DNA of 33,457 bases, taken from NCBI GenBank assembly GCA_002354335.1, contig DELI01000005.1:467089-500545 (forward strand). The letters are read 5' to 3'. The position numbers and the translations under genes were made by a program. Below the pieces are notes generated by a model, which saw only the letters and a program-made list of their open reading frames with translations, did no database searches and was not told the DNA's origin. Below, in pieces: positions 7,100 to 16,093 of this stretch. Within the stretch, counting starts at the first letter, position 1, and each line of letters starts with the position of its first letter. This stretch comes from Sphingobacterium sp. UBA2700. Its GTDB lineage: Bacteria > Bacteroidota > Bacteroidia > Sphingobacteriales > Sphingobacteriaceae.

Positions 7100-8110
7100 T
7101 TACTTCAATACTAATTTAGAAGGGAAAACAACTTCTTGTGGAGTTTCTACATATTCCTTCTTATCTATACAATCGAATAATATCTCGGCAGCACGGTGAG
7201 CTTGCTGTTCGGGATATTGTTCGATACTACCCATCGGCGGATTGTCCATATATTTCCATAACGGATAATTCGCATAACTAATGAAATACATATCTTGATT
7301 TAATACAATTCCGCGAAGTTTCGCGTAACGGATAAGATCGAGCGTTACGAAATCATTAAAGGATACCACGGCTGAGGGTCTGTCAGCTAAAGAACATAAT
7401 TTCTCCATTGCCACCTCATTGCCATGTTCCGTTAAGTCGGTATGTACGATATAATTGCTGTCAAATGGAATTCCATTCTTAGTTAATGCCTCGGTATAGG
7501 CAGCCGTGCGTTCTTTGCTGGCTAGTAGAGATTCAGGACCATTAATCAACGCTATCTTGTTGTGTCCACGCTCGATAAATGCGCTAATTGCCTCTATCAT
7601 ACCTGAAGAAAGGTCGCTATATACCTTATGAACATTGGGTAAGTCCGGTACGCAGTCGAAAAACACAACTGGAATTTCCGTTTTGGCTAAGACCTCCATG
7701 AAGTCTGTGTCGCCGGTGTTTTTTCCTAGCGAAACCAGGATACCATCGACACGATGCTTTTTGAAGGTTTGAACGATGTTCAACTCCCGCTGCTCATCAT
7801 CTAAGGATTGCCCTAGCAGTACGGTATATTTTTTCTCCTCAGCGACATTCTCAATTGCAGAGATAGCTTCGGAAAAGAAAGGCTCAGAAAGTTTGGATAA
7901 AATAACACCAATCGTAAAAGTCTTACGCTGTTTGAAGAAGATAGCAGTTTGGTTCGGCTCATAGGCCATTTCCTCTGCCATCTTTTTAACGCGCATGGTA
8001 GTGACCAAACCGATACTTGGATGGTCATTCAACGCTCTTGACACCGTGGAAGGTGAAATTTTAAGCTTGCGCGCAATTTCTTTTATTGTGGTCGGTTTAT
8101 TTCCTGCCAT
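7100..8110 (-). CDS. LacI-family transcriptional regulator
   Basis: 336 aa. The N-terminal helix-turn-helix is textbook: TTIKEIARKLKISPSTVSRALND (residues about 6-28), followed by the hinge helix region EMAYEPNQTAI. Residues about 60-336 form the periplasmic-binding-protein-like sugar-sensing domain (FTIGVILSKLSEPFFSEAI). It likely represses or activates a carbohydrate gene; the effector is unknown. The palindrome at 6460-6471 upstream of the GH109-like gene is a plausible target. The gene begins 31 bases after the stop of the upstream S41 protease gene, so it may be the last gene of that operon, although an AT-rich inverted repeat (8122-8131/8141-8150) lies in the gap. Confidence 0.93.
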   Translation of the reverse strand: MAGNKPTTIKEIARKLKISPSTVSRALNDHPSIGLVTTMRVKKMAEEMAYEPNQTAIFFKQRKTFTIGVILSKLSEPFFSEAISAIENVAEEKKYTVLLGQSLDDEQRELNIVQTFKKHRVDGILVSLGKNTGDTDFMEVLAKTEIPVVFFDCVPDLPNVHKVYSDLSSGMIEAISAFIERGHNKIALINGPESLLASKERTAAYTEALTKNGIPFDSNYIVHTDLTEHGNEVAMEKLCSLADRPSAVVSFNDFVTLDLIRYAKLRGIVLNQDMYFISYANYPLWKYMDNPPMGSIEQYPEQQAHRAAEILFDCIDKKEYVETPQEVVFPSKLVLK

Positions 8111-8141
8111 GTCGTAAAGTTAAGAATTAAATAATGAAGTT

Positions 8142-9569
8142 TTAATTCTTTATTAAGTCCCTCTCACGCAATTTATTTATCCTATTTAAAGGCGTTGTAG
8201 AAGATGAGCCTAATCTTGTGGATGCTCTTGCTTCACGAGCTGTAGTCGTCAAGGATCCTGTAGATAAGTAACTCAATGCTGCGGCTACCATATTCTCATT
8301 GGGGTTTCCGAAATCCAGTGTGACGTTATCTGTTACATTTTTGATATCCGCCGGAATACCATCCCAATAGTCAGTATATCCTGAAGCATTCACTACTTTG
8401 AACGAGGCAACCCAAAGACCGATTTTATCCATAATATCTTGACGGTAAAATCCTACTGGCTTCCCAAAGGTTGCCGACTTTTCTGCCACTAGCTTCACAT
8501 CCATGTATGGCTTCAATACGCTAATAACAATCTCTGCTGCCGAAGCGGTATATTCTGTAACCAGGAACACTACTTTTTGAATTTCAGTAGTATTGTTTTT
8601 ATGAAAAATTTCATTGTCAAACTGTGCGTTTCTTCCTGATTTGTACTTTTCTAGATTCTTATTGACATCATATGAGAACATCAATTTTCCGTCACCATTG
8701 CTGTTGATGATTTTATTTGCTAGGTATATCGCCGTGCTGACATAGCCGCCTGTATTTACTCGAAAATCTAATATTAGTTCATTAACATTGTTTTTCTGGA
8801 AATTATCGAATGCTGCGTTAAGATCGTTTAACATTGCTGTACTGTTACCTCTATCATCGGTCATCTCTTCGAAGGAAGACAAAGCCAGATAGCCGTATTT
8901 TTTAGTCCCAACCGTAAGCACGGAATCTTTAGTAACAGGGTTAATGTCATAACTGGTATAACTCATCTCAGGAACCACAACCTCCTTACCATCGCGCAAT
9001 ACTTTCAGATTTAAATTTGGACCGTCCAATGCCTTTTGTATGTAGGATATGTTATTTTGGCTCATATCCGTATTTCTGTTCATTTCAATGATACGGTCTC
9101 CCCTACGCATTCCTTTACTTTCTGCGGGTGACCCACCTTCAATAAAATAAGCATAGAGATACACGGCATTATTTACTCGTGCAAATGTTAAGTAAATTCC
9201 GTAGCCATCTGCCAGATCTGCTCGCTTCGCCCTTGAACCGCCATCAGAACTAATATCGTCAATCCTTGAAAATCGATCGATTGGACCATTGTAGCCGGCA
9301 TGAAAGGGAGTCTGCTGCATCAAAGCACTAAGTACGTTATCCGGACTATTATATTTATCGGTAAAGCTAGAGATTGGATCATAAGTCCCTACAGACTCTG
9401 TCCAATAAGACTGTTCTTTATAATAGTAGTAAACACTATCGCGAAGTTTTTGCTCGTCCGTTCTCGAAGAAATCGGAGTTTCAGGCCTCGGTGGAGGACT
9501 TATTTTAGTGATATCTTTTTTGCAACTGAATAATATCAGCAATGCAAAAAGGGGTATTAATTTTTTCAT
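8142..9569 (-). CDS. S41-family (C-terminal processing) peptidase lipoprotein
   Basis: 475 aa. A lipoprotein signal peptide ends in the lipobox LFSC (C16), so the protein should be anchored in a membrane facing the periplasm or exterior. A PDZ domain covers about 125-195 (GSPAESKGMRRGDRIIEMN). The S41 protease core follows: VNELILDFRVNTGGY (about 262-276), nucleophile S343 in TASAAE and general base K370 in FGKPVG, so the Ser-Lys dyad is intact. It cleaves unstructured protein ends by family analogy; the substrate is unknown. It is a paralogue of the adjacent gene at 9675 (same order of motifs), separated by 105 bases. Likely a tandem duplication within one operon. Confidence 0.9.
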   Translation of the reverse strand: MKKLIPLFALLILFSCKKDITKISPPPRPETPISSRTDEQKLRDSVYYYYKEQSYWTESVGTYDPISSFTDKYNSPDNVLSALMQQTPFHAGYNGPIDRFSRIDDISSDGGSRAKRADLADGYGIYLTFARVNNAVYLYAYFIEGGSPAESKGMRRGDRIIEMNRNTDMSQNNISYIQKALDGPNLNLKVLRDGKEVVVPEMSYTSYDINPVTKDSVLTVGTKKYGYLALSSFEEMTDDRGNSTAMLNDLNAAFDNFQKNNVNELILDFRVNTGGYVSTAIYLANKIINSNGDGKLMFSYDVNKNLEKYKSGRNAQFDNEIFHKNNTTEIQKVVFLVTEYTASAAEIVISVLKPYMDVKLVAEKSATFGKPVGFYRQDIMDKIGLWVASFKVVNASGYTDYWDGIPADIKNVTDNVTLDFGNPNENMVAAALSYLSTGSLTTTAREARASTRLGSSSTTPLNRINKLRERDLIKN

Positions 9570-9674
9570 TCAATTTAACGCTTGATGATGTTTTTCAGAG
9601 GTATACGAACAAGTAAACTTACTCACCAAAATTCAGACCAATCGATATTAAAAAAGATTAATACCCTAGCTAAA

Positions 9675-11147
9675 TTATTTTATTTGTGGAATATCCTTGT
9701 CATTCGCAAATTTGAACATACTCATGGAAATATCGCTTTGCAATGGAACATCAAAAGCTTTAGGCCTGATCTCCTGTCCCGTACTTGTTCTACGGGTAGA
9801 CGCCGATGCAGACTGGTAAGTATTATTAGCGATGTGATATAAAGCATCTGCAAACATACGCTCATTAGGATCTCCTAAGGCGTGCTGTATATCATCCGTT
9901 GAGTTTTTCTTTGTACCAACTAATCCGCTGAAGTAATTACCATCTCCATTGCTATTCAGCGTTTGGAAAGACGTAATATACAGCTCAGCATAATCATGAA
10001 CAACGCCAAGCCCGAAAAAACCTACCGGTTTACCATATGAACCAACGCCATTCTGACTAATGATTTCCACTTGCATATGCGGAATAAGCGAATTCATCAA
10101 CAACTCACTTGCTGACGCTGTACTCTTGGTGACCAAAAAGTAGATTTTAGAGAGATTCAAACTGTTCTCTTTCTTGAATTTCACAGATTTAAATGGCGCT
10201 TTCGGATCGCTTTCATCATCCCAACCCCAGCCTTTCAGGTACTCATTAATTTTATAGCTATACATGACACCTGTTCCAACCTTTGTTGGAGCAAGCAAGT
10301 TTGCCAATAGTTCTGCCGCATTGGTTGATCCACCTCCATTATAGCGTAAATCTACCACTAGCTCCTGAATACCCTGAGTTTCCAAATTCTTAACGGCCTG
10401 CACCAATCCATTGTAATAACTGTTTGTACTTGTCTTTGTAAGAACTTCAACAAAGGAGGTATATGCCAAATAGCCTACTTTCTTCCCGCCACGCTCTATA
10501 ACTTTATTGGCGATAATAGGATCGATCTGATAGCTTTTCGCGGTCAAATTAACCGTAGACACCTTGCCATCCGTCGGACTTTTAACCTGAATACTGACAT
10601 TCTCTGAGCCGCCAAATAATTTATTCACCAAGGCAAAACCTTGATTCTTTTGCGTCGTATAATCTATTTTACTATTGCCATCTATACTCAACACTTCCAT
10701 ACCCCGCACGATACCCGCAGCTTCGGCAGGTGAGTTCTTCTGCACAAGCTTGATATAAAGCTTTGCATTTTGCGCAGTTTGGTCCGGAGAGAAATAATCA
10801 GGTACCAATCCGAACTCTTTATGCAATCCTTGACCGATCTCTTCCCCTACTACCCCTTCACGGTCGATAAAACTGAATCGATCCAATGTCGTATAGCCCT
10901 TAACCTTGTCAAGCACTTGCTCCGCTGTAGAAAGATTCCCCGTAAAAGCACGTAAATCAATCTCATTTTCACTCTTCATCTTAGGCTCAGGGATTAAATC
11001 TGTCCATAACGATAGTACAAGGGAATAATAATAGGTGGAGTCGCGAAGTAATATTTCTTTGTCGGCATCCGGATTAGGCCCATCCTTCTTACAGGAGGCG
11101 AACGCTGCTAAGAAAAGAGCGAGAACGAGGGTGATTCTGAATTTCAT
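9675..11147 (-). CDS. S41-family peptidase lipoprotein, second paralogue
   Basis: 490 aa. The lipobox is AFASC (C19). The N-terminal region is followed by PDZ (NSPAEAAGIVRGMEVLSIDG, about 138-157) and the S41 core with QELVVDLRYNGGGSTNAAE (about 261-279), nucleophile S345 in TASASE and lysine K373 in YGKPVG. Both catalytic residues are retained, so this copy should also be active. The start lies 5 bases after the stop of the upstream HAD-like gene, pointing to co-transcription and probably translational coupling. The two tandem copies differ widely in sequence but share the PDZ-S41 layout and the NPNE/DPNER motif near the C-terminus. Confidence 0.9.
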   Translation of the reverse strand: MKFRITLVLALFLAAFASCKKDGPNPDADKEILLRDSTYYYSLVLSLWTDLIPEPKMKSENEIDLRAFTGNLSTAEQVLDKVKGYTTLDRFSFIDREGVVGEEIGQGLHKEFGLVPDYFSPDQTAQNAKLYIKLVQKNSPAEAAGIVRGMEVLSIDGNSKIDYTTQKNQGFALVNKLFGGSENVSIQVKSPTDGKVSTVNLTAKSYQIDPIIANKVIERGGKKVGYLAYTSFVEVLTKTSTNSYYNGLVQAVKNLETQGIQELVVDLRYNGGGSTNAAELLANLLAPTKVGTGVMYSYKINEYLKGWGWDDESDPKAPFKSVKFKKENSLNLSKIYFLVTKSTASASELLMNSLIPHMQVEIISQNGVGSYGKPVGFFGLGVVHDYAELYITSFQTLNSNGDGNYFSGLVGTKKNSTDDIQHALGDPNERMFADALYHIANNTYQSASASTRRTSTGQEIRPKAFDVPLQSDISMSMFKFANDKDIPQIK

Positions 11148-11152
11148 AGGTG

Positions 11153-11707
11153 TTATGTAGACAAATTGGTATCTGTAAAATGTAAATCTTCCACATTTAC
11201 ATTGTTTTCAGAAGCAATATAACTAAAAGGTTCAATATCTCTGAAAGACAGCTCGTCAACAAAATAAACTTTCAGTTTCTTATCATAACCCTCCCAATCG
11301 ATATGTCGTAATTTATTTAATTGCAAAGCAGGGTTGCCCTTAGTCAGCACGGCAATCTGCTTCCCTGATGCAGAAAGCTCTTTGAACAGATTCTTGATAT
11401 CATCGAATAAGAACAACTTCAATGGAAGATGCCCATTTACCTGCAACCGCTCAAAGTTTTCGCGATACGACTCTTTCAAATCAAACTGCTTTGCAGTCGC
11501 ATCGAACACCGCGTCTTCCCCTTCCGACAATAGCCTGTCTTTCATAAAAGCCGTCATCTCTGCAGAGATCGGCCGCGCTTCGGTAAACTCTAAAAATTGA
11601 GCAAATAAATAATACACTTGTAACAAGAAATCCTGCTTAGGATATAAAACATCGTCCAATTCGAACAGATAGACCTTCTTGTCTTTTGGAAATTCTGAAA
11701 TCGTCAT
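11153..11707 (-). CDS. HAD-like protein with altered nucleophile motif
   Basis: 184 aa. Resembles HAD phosphatases of the pyrimidine-nucleotidase type: motif I region VYLFELDDVLYP (12-23), helical cap (about 24-90), motif II in QIAVLTKGNP and a short C-terminal strand DLHFTDTNL. The usual motif I is FDLDDTLY; here the catalytic Asp is Glu (E16), while the second Asp (D18) remains. The C-terminus ends at the normally acidic motif IV without the usual second Asp. Both changes suggest weak or absent phosphatase activity, so it may be a binding or regulatory pseudoenzyme. The nucleotides at this codon read GAA on the minus strand. It sits tightly between the orphan ATP-grasp-like gene (7 bases) and the S41 gene (5 bases). 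Confidence 0.75.
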   Translation of the reverse strand: MTISEFPKDKKVYLFELDDVLYPKQDFLLQVYYLFAQFLEFTEARPISAEMTAFMKDRLLSEGEDAVFDATAKQFDLKESYRENFERLQVNGHLPLKLFLFDDIKNLFKELSASGKQIAVLTKGNPALQLNKLRHIDWEGYDKKLKVYFVDELSFRDIEPFSYIASENNVNVEDLHFTDTNLST

Positions 11708-11714
11708 GATTTAA

Positions 11715-12182
11715 TTAAATAGTACACAATGCAAACTCCTCACCTTCATCCGAAAGCACCATCAGGCCGGAACCTATATAAGCGGCTCGTTGTCCATCCA
11801 ACATATCAACACCCTGATGAATCAATTGTAGCTTCAAATCCTTATTGGGATTCTGAAGCACAAAAAGCTCCTTCAGTTCCTCTAAATCTGGACCTAACAA
11901 ATGGATATCATATTCCTCAAACAGCAACTTCGCTTCCGATAAAGTCTCAAGCTCTTTGAAACCCAATGCCAACAGATAAGAAATCTGATTATCCAGGCAG
12001 AGTTTCAACAATTCATGAGCGAAGGTTGGATTAACTCCGGTAGGAATCGGGATATACTGCTTTTGAAGCACCGACGGAATGGACTCCGAAGTTGCAAACT
12101 GCACTTCATACTTTTCTTTTATCATGTTGGCCACACGCTGCGCTAATGGGCGTGTCCCATAAGTAATCAATATTTTCTGCAT
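11715..12182 (-). CDS. Orphan pre-ATP-grasp-domain-like protein
   Basis: 155 aa, no signal peptide. The N-terminal half reads like the Rossmann-type pre-ATP-grasp domain of enzymes such as CarB or biotin carboxylase: ILITYGTRPLAQRVANMI (4-21), alternating strand/helix segments, then SYLLALGFKELETLSEAKLLFEEYDIHLLGP. There is no ATP-grasp catalytic domain after it, so on its own it should not ligate anything. The C-terminal 50 residues have no motif I recognise. It might bind a nucleotide or serve as a partner of the neighbouring HAD-like protein. One base separates it from the ABC ATPase gene. The fold assignment is moderate; function unknown. Confidence 0.65.
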   Translation of the reverse strand: MQKILITYGTRPLAQRVANMIKEKYEVQFATSESIPSVLQKQYIPIPTGVNPTFAHELLKLCLDNQISYLLALGFKELETLSEAKLLFEEYDIHLLGPDLEELKELFVLQNPNKDLKLQLIHQGVDMLDGQRAAYIGSGLMVLSDEGEEFALCTI

Positions 12183-12183
12183 A

Positions 12184-12837
12184 CTAGTAAATTAAACCAT
12201 CGCGCATGTGGATGGTACGATCTGAAATGCGAGCCAAGTCCTCATTATGTGTCACGATGACGAAAGTCTGTTGCATCTGATCACGCAGGTCGAAAAACAA
12301 CTGATGTAAAGATGCCGCGTTCTCTGAATCCAGGTTTCCCGAAGGTTCATCGGCCAGAACGATCGTAGGGTCATTTATCAAAGCTCGCGCAACGGATACC
12401 CGCTGCTGCTCCCCGCCTGACATCGCCGAAGGCTTATGCTTCGCCCGATGGGCAACACCCAATACATCCAGTAACTCCATCCCTCGCTTCTCCGCCTGGC
12501 CCTTGTCCCTCCCGGCAATAAAGGCCGGAATACAGACATTCTCCAATGCCGTAAACTCGGGCAACAAATGATGAAATTGGAATACAAAACCAATATGCTT
12601 ATTCCTAAAATCACTCAGGCTCTTCTCACTCAATGAAAACACATCGATATCCTCAATCATCAAGGTCCCTTTGTCCGGCTTATCCAGTGTCCCCATAATG
12701 TGCAGAAGCGTACTCTTGCCGGCGCCAGAAGCACCAACAATGGAAACAATTTCACCTTTATTAACCGATACACTGACTCCCTTCAAGATCGGAAGATCAC
12801 CGTAAGATTTAAAAATATTATTGGCCTTTAAGATCAT
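12184..12837 (-). CDS. lolD: ABC transporter ATP-binding protein, LolD/MacB type
   Basis: 217 aa, cytoplasmic ATPase. All ABC motifs are present: Walker [10 protein letters not shown] (about 35-43), Q-loop [18 protein letters not shown], signature MSGGEQQR, Walker [14 protein letters not shown] and H-loop VTHNE. Length and the [11 protein letters not shown] segment match LolD, which powers extraction of lipoproteins from the inner membrane. No LolC/LolE permease lies next to it, so the partner must be elsewhere and the lolD name is provisional. As first gene of a five- or six-gene unit that includes two lipoprotein proteases, the LolD assignment has a certain logic. A poor -7-like TATTTTCG (12842-12849, minus) lies right before the ATG. 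Confidence 0.85.
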   Translation of the reverse strand: MILKANNIFKSYGDLPILKGVSVSVNKGEIVSIVGASGAGKSTLLHIMGTLDKPDKGTLMIEDIDVFSLSEKSLSDFRNKHIGFVFQFHHLLPEFTALENVCIPAFIAGRDKGQAEKRGMELLDVLGVAHRAKHKPSAMSGGEQQRVSVARALINDPTIVLADEPSGNLDSENAASLHQLFFDLRDQMQQTFVIVTHNEDLARISDRTIHMRDGLIY

Positions 12838-12923
12838 AATGCGAAAATAGTAAAAAAATTAGCAGCTCTCTTTCTGCTATTGGTAAACTTCGGCTAGAAA
12901 TAGACATTTATCAAAATAATAAC

Positions 12924-12954
12924 TTGTCCCTTCCGAATAAATACGCTATTTTTA
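12924..12954 (+). promoter_or_regulatory. sucC promoter
   Basis: TTG at 12924-12926 and TATTTTTA at 12947-12954 (one mismatch to TAnnTTTG) are 20 bases apart, the normal Bacteroidota spacing. The start would be near 12961, only about 12 nt before the ATG. Confidence 0.5.
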
Positions 12955-12972
12955 CAGCAAATTTTTTTATCA

Positions 12973-14172
12973 ATGAACATTCACGAATATCAAGGAAAAG
13001 AAATACTTAAGAGTTTCGGAGTAGCAGTACAAGAAGGTATTGTTGCTGAAACCCCAGAGCAAGCTGTTGAGGCTGCGAAAAGAATGAAAGAAGAATTCAA
13101 CTCGGACTGGGTTGTGGTAAAAGCACAAATCCATGCGGGTGGCCGTGGTAAAGGTGGTGGTGTGAAATTAGCAAAAAACCATGATGAAGTATTACAACGT
13201 TCTACTGACATCATCGGTATGCAATTAGTAACTCCGCAGACTGGTCCAGAAGGTAAAAAAGTTAACAAAGTTTTAATCGCTCAGGATGTTTACTACCCTG
13301 GAGAGAGTGAAACAAAAGAATTCTACATGTCTGTATTGTTAGACCGTGCTACTGGTCGCAACATCATTATGTACTCAACAGAAGGTGGTATGGACATCGA
13401 AGAGGTTGCTGAAAAAACTCCTCACTTAATTTTCAAAGAAGAGATCGATCCTAAAGTAGGCTTACAAGGCTTTCAAGCGCGTAAGATTGCTTTCAACTTA
13501 GGATTATCAGGCGCTGCACACAAAGACATGGTTAAGTTTGTAGCTGCTCTATATAAAGCATACGATTCTATCGATGCTTCTATGTTTGAAATCAACCCAG
13601 TATTAAAAACTTCTGATAACAAAATCTTAGCAGTAGACGCAAAAGTAAACTTAGACGAGAATGCTTTATACCGTCATGCTGATATCGCAGCATTGCGCGA
13701 CATCACAGAAGAAGATCCTACAGAAGTAGAAGCTGGTGAGTCAAACTTAAACTACGTTAAATTAGACGGAAACGTTGGATGTATGGTAAATGGTGCTGGT
13801 CTTGCGATGGCGACTATGGACATCATCAAATTAGCTGGTGGTGAGCCTGCTAACTTCTTAGACGTAGGCGGTACTGCAAATGCTGAGACTGTAAAAGCTG
13901 GTTTCAACATCATCTTAAAAGACCCTAACGTAAAAGCTATCTTAATCAACATCTTCGGTGGTATCGTGCGTTGTGACCGCGTTGCTCAAGGTGTTATTGA
14001 TGCTTACAACGAAATCGGAAATATCCCTGTGCCAATCATCGTACGTTTACAAGGTACTAACGCGAAAGAAGCAAAAGACCTTATCGATGCATCAGGATTA
14101 CAAGTATACTCAGCAATCTTATTAAAAGAAGCTGCTGAATTAGTAACTAAAGTATTAGAAGAAGGAAAATAG
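12973..14172 (+). CDS. sucC: Succinyl-CoA synthetase (ADP-forming) beta subunit
   Basis: 399 aa, the usual length of SucC. It couples succinyl-CoA cleavage to substrate-level phosphorylation in the TCA cycle as an alpha/beta complex. The family start [17 protein letters not shown], the ATP-grasp lysine/glycine region [20 protein letters not shown] (about 46-65), MFEINPVL and the CoA-ligase-type segment [14 protein letters not shown] with [11 protein letters not shown] are all present. The alpha subunit sucD is not adjacent and must be elsewhere, since a terminator follows. Codons favour the highly expressed set (CGT, GGT, AAC), consistent with a core metabolic gene. Confidence 0.97.
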   Translation: MNIHEYQGKEILKSFGVAVQEGIVAETPEQAVEAAKRMKEEFNSDWVVVKAQIHAGGRGKGGGVKLAKNHDEVLQRSTDIIGMQLVTPQTGPEGKKVNKVLIAQDVYYPGESETKEFYMSVLLDRATGRNIIMYSTEGGMDIEEVAEKTPHLIFKEEIDPKVGLQGFQARKIAFNLGLSGAAHKDMVKFVAALYKAYDSIDASMFEINPVLKTSDNKILAVDAKVNLDENALYRHADIAALRDITEEDPTEVEAGESNLNYVKLDGNVGCMVNGAGLAMATMDIIKLAGGEPANFLDVGGTANAETVKAGFNIILKDPNVKAILINIFGGIVRCDRVAQGVIDAYNEIGNIPVPIIVRLQGTNAKEAKDLIDASGLQVYSAILLKEAAELVTKVLEEGK

Positions 14173-14185
14173 GCTGCGCAGTACT

Positions 14186-14213
14186 TAGTACTTAGTAGTT
14201 AGTAGTTAGACCT
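14186..14213 (+). repeat. Heptad repeat after sucC
   Basis: TAGTACT, TAGTAGT, TAGTAGT and TAGACCT, phased at 7 nt, lie between the sucC stop and its terminator. Confidence 0.75.
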
Positions 14214-14236
14214 ATAGTCGGCTACACCTTCAAGAA

Positions 14237-14265
14237 AAAGCCACCGATAAGGTGGCTTTTTTTTT
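14237..14265 (+). terminator. sucC terminator
   Basis: AAAGCCACC (14237-14245), loop GATAA, GGTGGCTTT (14251-14259), then a run of nine T. The following 14270-14679 region (about 400 bases) contains no gene I can support; a 34-codon ORF at 14559 lacks any recognisable feature. Confidence 0.92.
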
Positions 14266-14679
14266 ATAACTATTGTTTAAATCGCCAGAACTAAAATATC
14301 ATACCTCTGAGGGTTTTCCTACATTGCCTAAAGCAGAAGTATCATGATCAAGATTTCAAAGAACGCTTTTTGTCGATTCCTCCCGGAAGGCAATCCAATT
14401 AAGATATTTGTAAGCAATAACTTTATCGGGTTAAATACGATGCTGTAAACCTATTCTATTTTGCAAAGGACTGTATATTAAATAAAATGTTTTCCTCGCG
14501 ACCTCAATCTGTGGAAATTGTGTACCTCACTTTGAATATACCCTGCTTCCTATTTGTAACATGCTACGCCTTTTTCAAGATGAAAGTCTAACGAATGTAA
14601 AGACTAGCTTAAATGCTGAGGAAACCGATGACAAGCAGGAAAAAGGACCAAATAAAAATCGCTAAGTTCTAAATACTCG

Positions 14680-14687
14680 TATCTTTG
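14680..14687 (+). promoter_or_regulatory. hemL promoter -7 box
   Basis: TATCTTTG is an exact TAnnTTTG match, 26 bases before the hemL ATG. No clear -33. Confidence 0.6.
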
Positions 14688-14712
14688 TGTACTTAACAAA
14701 ATACATTAGACT

Positions 14713-16026
14713 ATGACAACATCTGTTTCAGATATTTCACGCGAAAAATCAGCCGAGTTATTTGAAAAAGCTAAGCAATATTTCCCGGGAGGCGTAAATT
14801 CTCCGGTTCGTGCTTTCAAATCCGTGTATGGTACTCCATTATTTATCGAACGTGGTGATAGAGCCCATTTATGGGATGCGGATGGCAATGAGTTTATCGA
14901 CTACTGTTGTTCTTGGGGCCCTCTTATCTTAGGTCATAACAACCCTAAAATCCGCGAAGCAGTACAAAATCAACTTGGCAAAGGACTAAGCTTCGGTGCG
15001 CCGACAGCCTTGGAGAATGAGCTCGCAGAATTGATCTTAAACAACAATAAGAAAATCGAGAAAATACGTTTTGTAAGTTCTGGAACGGAAGCGGTCATGT
15101 CTGCAATTCGTTTAGCAAGAGGATATACCAAACGTGATAAAATCGTGAAATTCGAAGGATGTTATCATGGCCACTCCGACTCCCTTCTTGTAAAGGCAGG
15201 ATCGGGGCTGGTTACATTCGGTGAAACCTCATCGGCAGGGGTTCCAAAATCTTTCGCTGATGAAACCATTGTGATTGCCTTAAACGATAAAGCAGCTTTA
15301 GAAAAAGTTTTTGCAGATTTCAAAGACCAAATCGCCGCAGTAATTATCGAAGGGGTTCCCGCGAATAACGGACTGCTAATTCAAGACAAAGAATACATAC
15401 AATTCCTACGCGATATAACAAAAACAAACGGAGCCTTATTAATCTTTGACGAGGTGATTACCGGCTTCCGCCTAGGTTTTGAAGGTGCTTCAAAATACTA
15501 CGATATACAACCCGATATTCTAACCTACGGCAAGATTATCGGTGGTGGCATGCCTGTTGGAGCTTATGGTGCATCAAAAGAATTGATGGGCTGTATCTCG
15601 CCCGACGGCGCTGTGTATCAAGCAGGAACATTGTCAGGAAACCCTGTAGCCATGGCTGCTGGTATCGCTGCATTGTCTATCTTAGCACAACCTGGTTTCT
15701 ACGAGAAATTAGAACAAACCACCCAAGCTTTCGTTGAAGAATTACGCAGCTTTATCGCCGAACGCGGGTATCAAATCAAGATCTTTAGCATTGGTTCTAT
15801 CTTCTGGTTTGCGTTTACCGAACAAGAGAAAATTCAACGCGCCGATCAGATCGACCCGGCTTCCATGGAGTTCTATAAGAAAATGCACCGCGAACTATTG
15901 AACCGCGGCATTTACTTTGGCCCATCGGGCTATGAAGTCGGATTTATTTCTGCAGCACATACGGAGGACGATCTAAAACAGACTTTAGCCAAGATCAAAG
16001 AATCCTTGGATATTGTATTTCAATAA
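14713..16026 (+). CDS. hemL: Glutamate-1-semialdehyde 2,1-aminomutase
   Basis: 437 aa. Converts glutamate-1-semialdehyde to 5-aminolevulinate in the C5 route of heme synthesis, with PLP. Class III aminotransferase landmarks are visible: FPGGVNSPVRAF (about 24-35), SSGTEAVMSAIRLARG (122-137), YHGHSD (151-156), FDEVITGFR (D246 binds the PLP ring nitrogen) and the PLP lysine K274 in TYGKIIGGGMPVGAYG. Length and motifs match the family throughout. It has its own promoter; the lipoprotein gene 67 bases downstream may be co-transcribed, as no terminator lies between them. Confidence 0.97.
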   Translation: MTTSVSDISREKSAELFEKAKQYFPGGVNSPVRAFKSVYGTPLFIERGDRAHLWDADGNEFIDYCCSWGPLILGHNNPKIREAVQNQLGKGLSFGAPTALENELAELILNNNKKIEKIRFVSSGTEAVMSAIRLARGYTKRDKIVKFEGCYHGHSDSLLVKAGSGLVTFGETSSAGVPKSFADETIVIALNDKAALEKVFADFKDQIAAVIIEGVPANNGLLIQDKEYIQFLRDITKTNGALLIFDEVITGFRLGFEGASKYYDIQPDILTYGKIIGGGMPVGAYGASKELMGCISPDGAVYQAGTLSGNPVAMAAGIAALSILAQPGFYEKLEQTTQAFVEELRSFIAERGYQIKIFSIGSIFWFAFTEQEKIQRADQIDPASMEFYKKMHRELLNRGIYFGPSGYEVGFISAAHTEDDLKQTLAKIKESLDIVFQ

Positions 16027-16093
16027 ATCGCAAACAATTATTGCTTTTACTTGTTCCTAATTAATAAACATGTATTCGACTAAATAATTTAAT

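Noticed and set aside
8122..8150. AT-rich inverted repeat between the S41 gene and the LacI gene as a terminator
   Set aside because: Stem AAGAATTAAA/TTTAATTCTT is purely AT-rich apart from one G, overlaps the S41 stop, and has no T-run on the minus strand.
14559..14663. 34-codon ORF in the sucC-hemL gap
   Set aside because: Short, unrecognised, no promoter of its own, and it ends close to the hemL promoter. The whole 14270-14679 gap holds nothing I can support.
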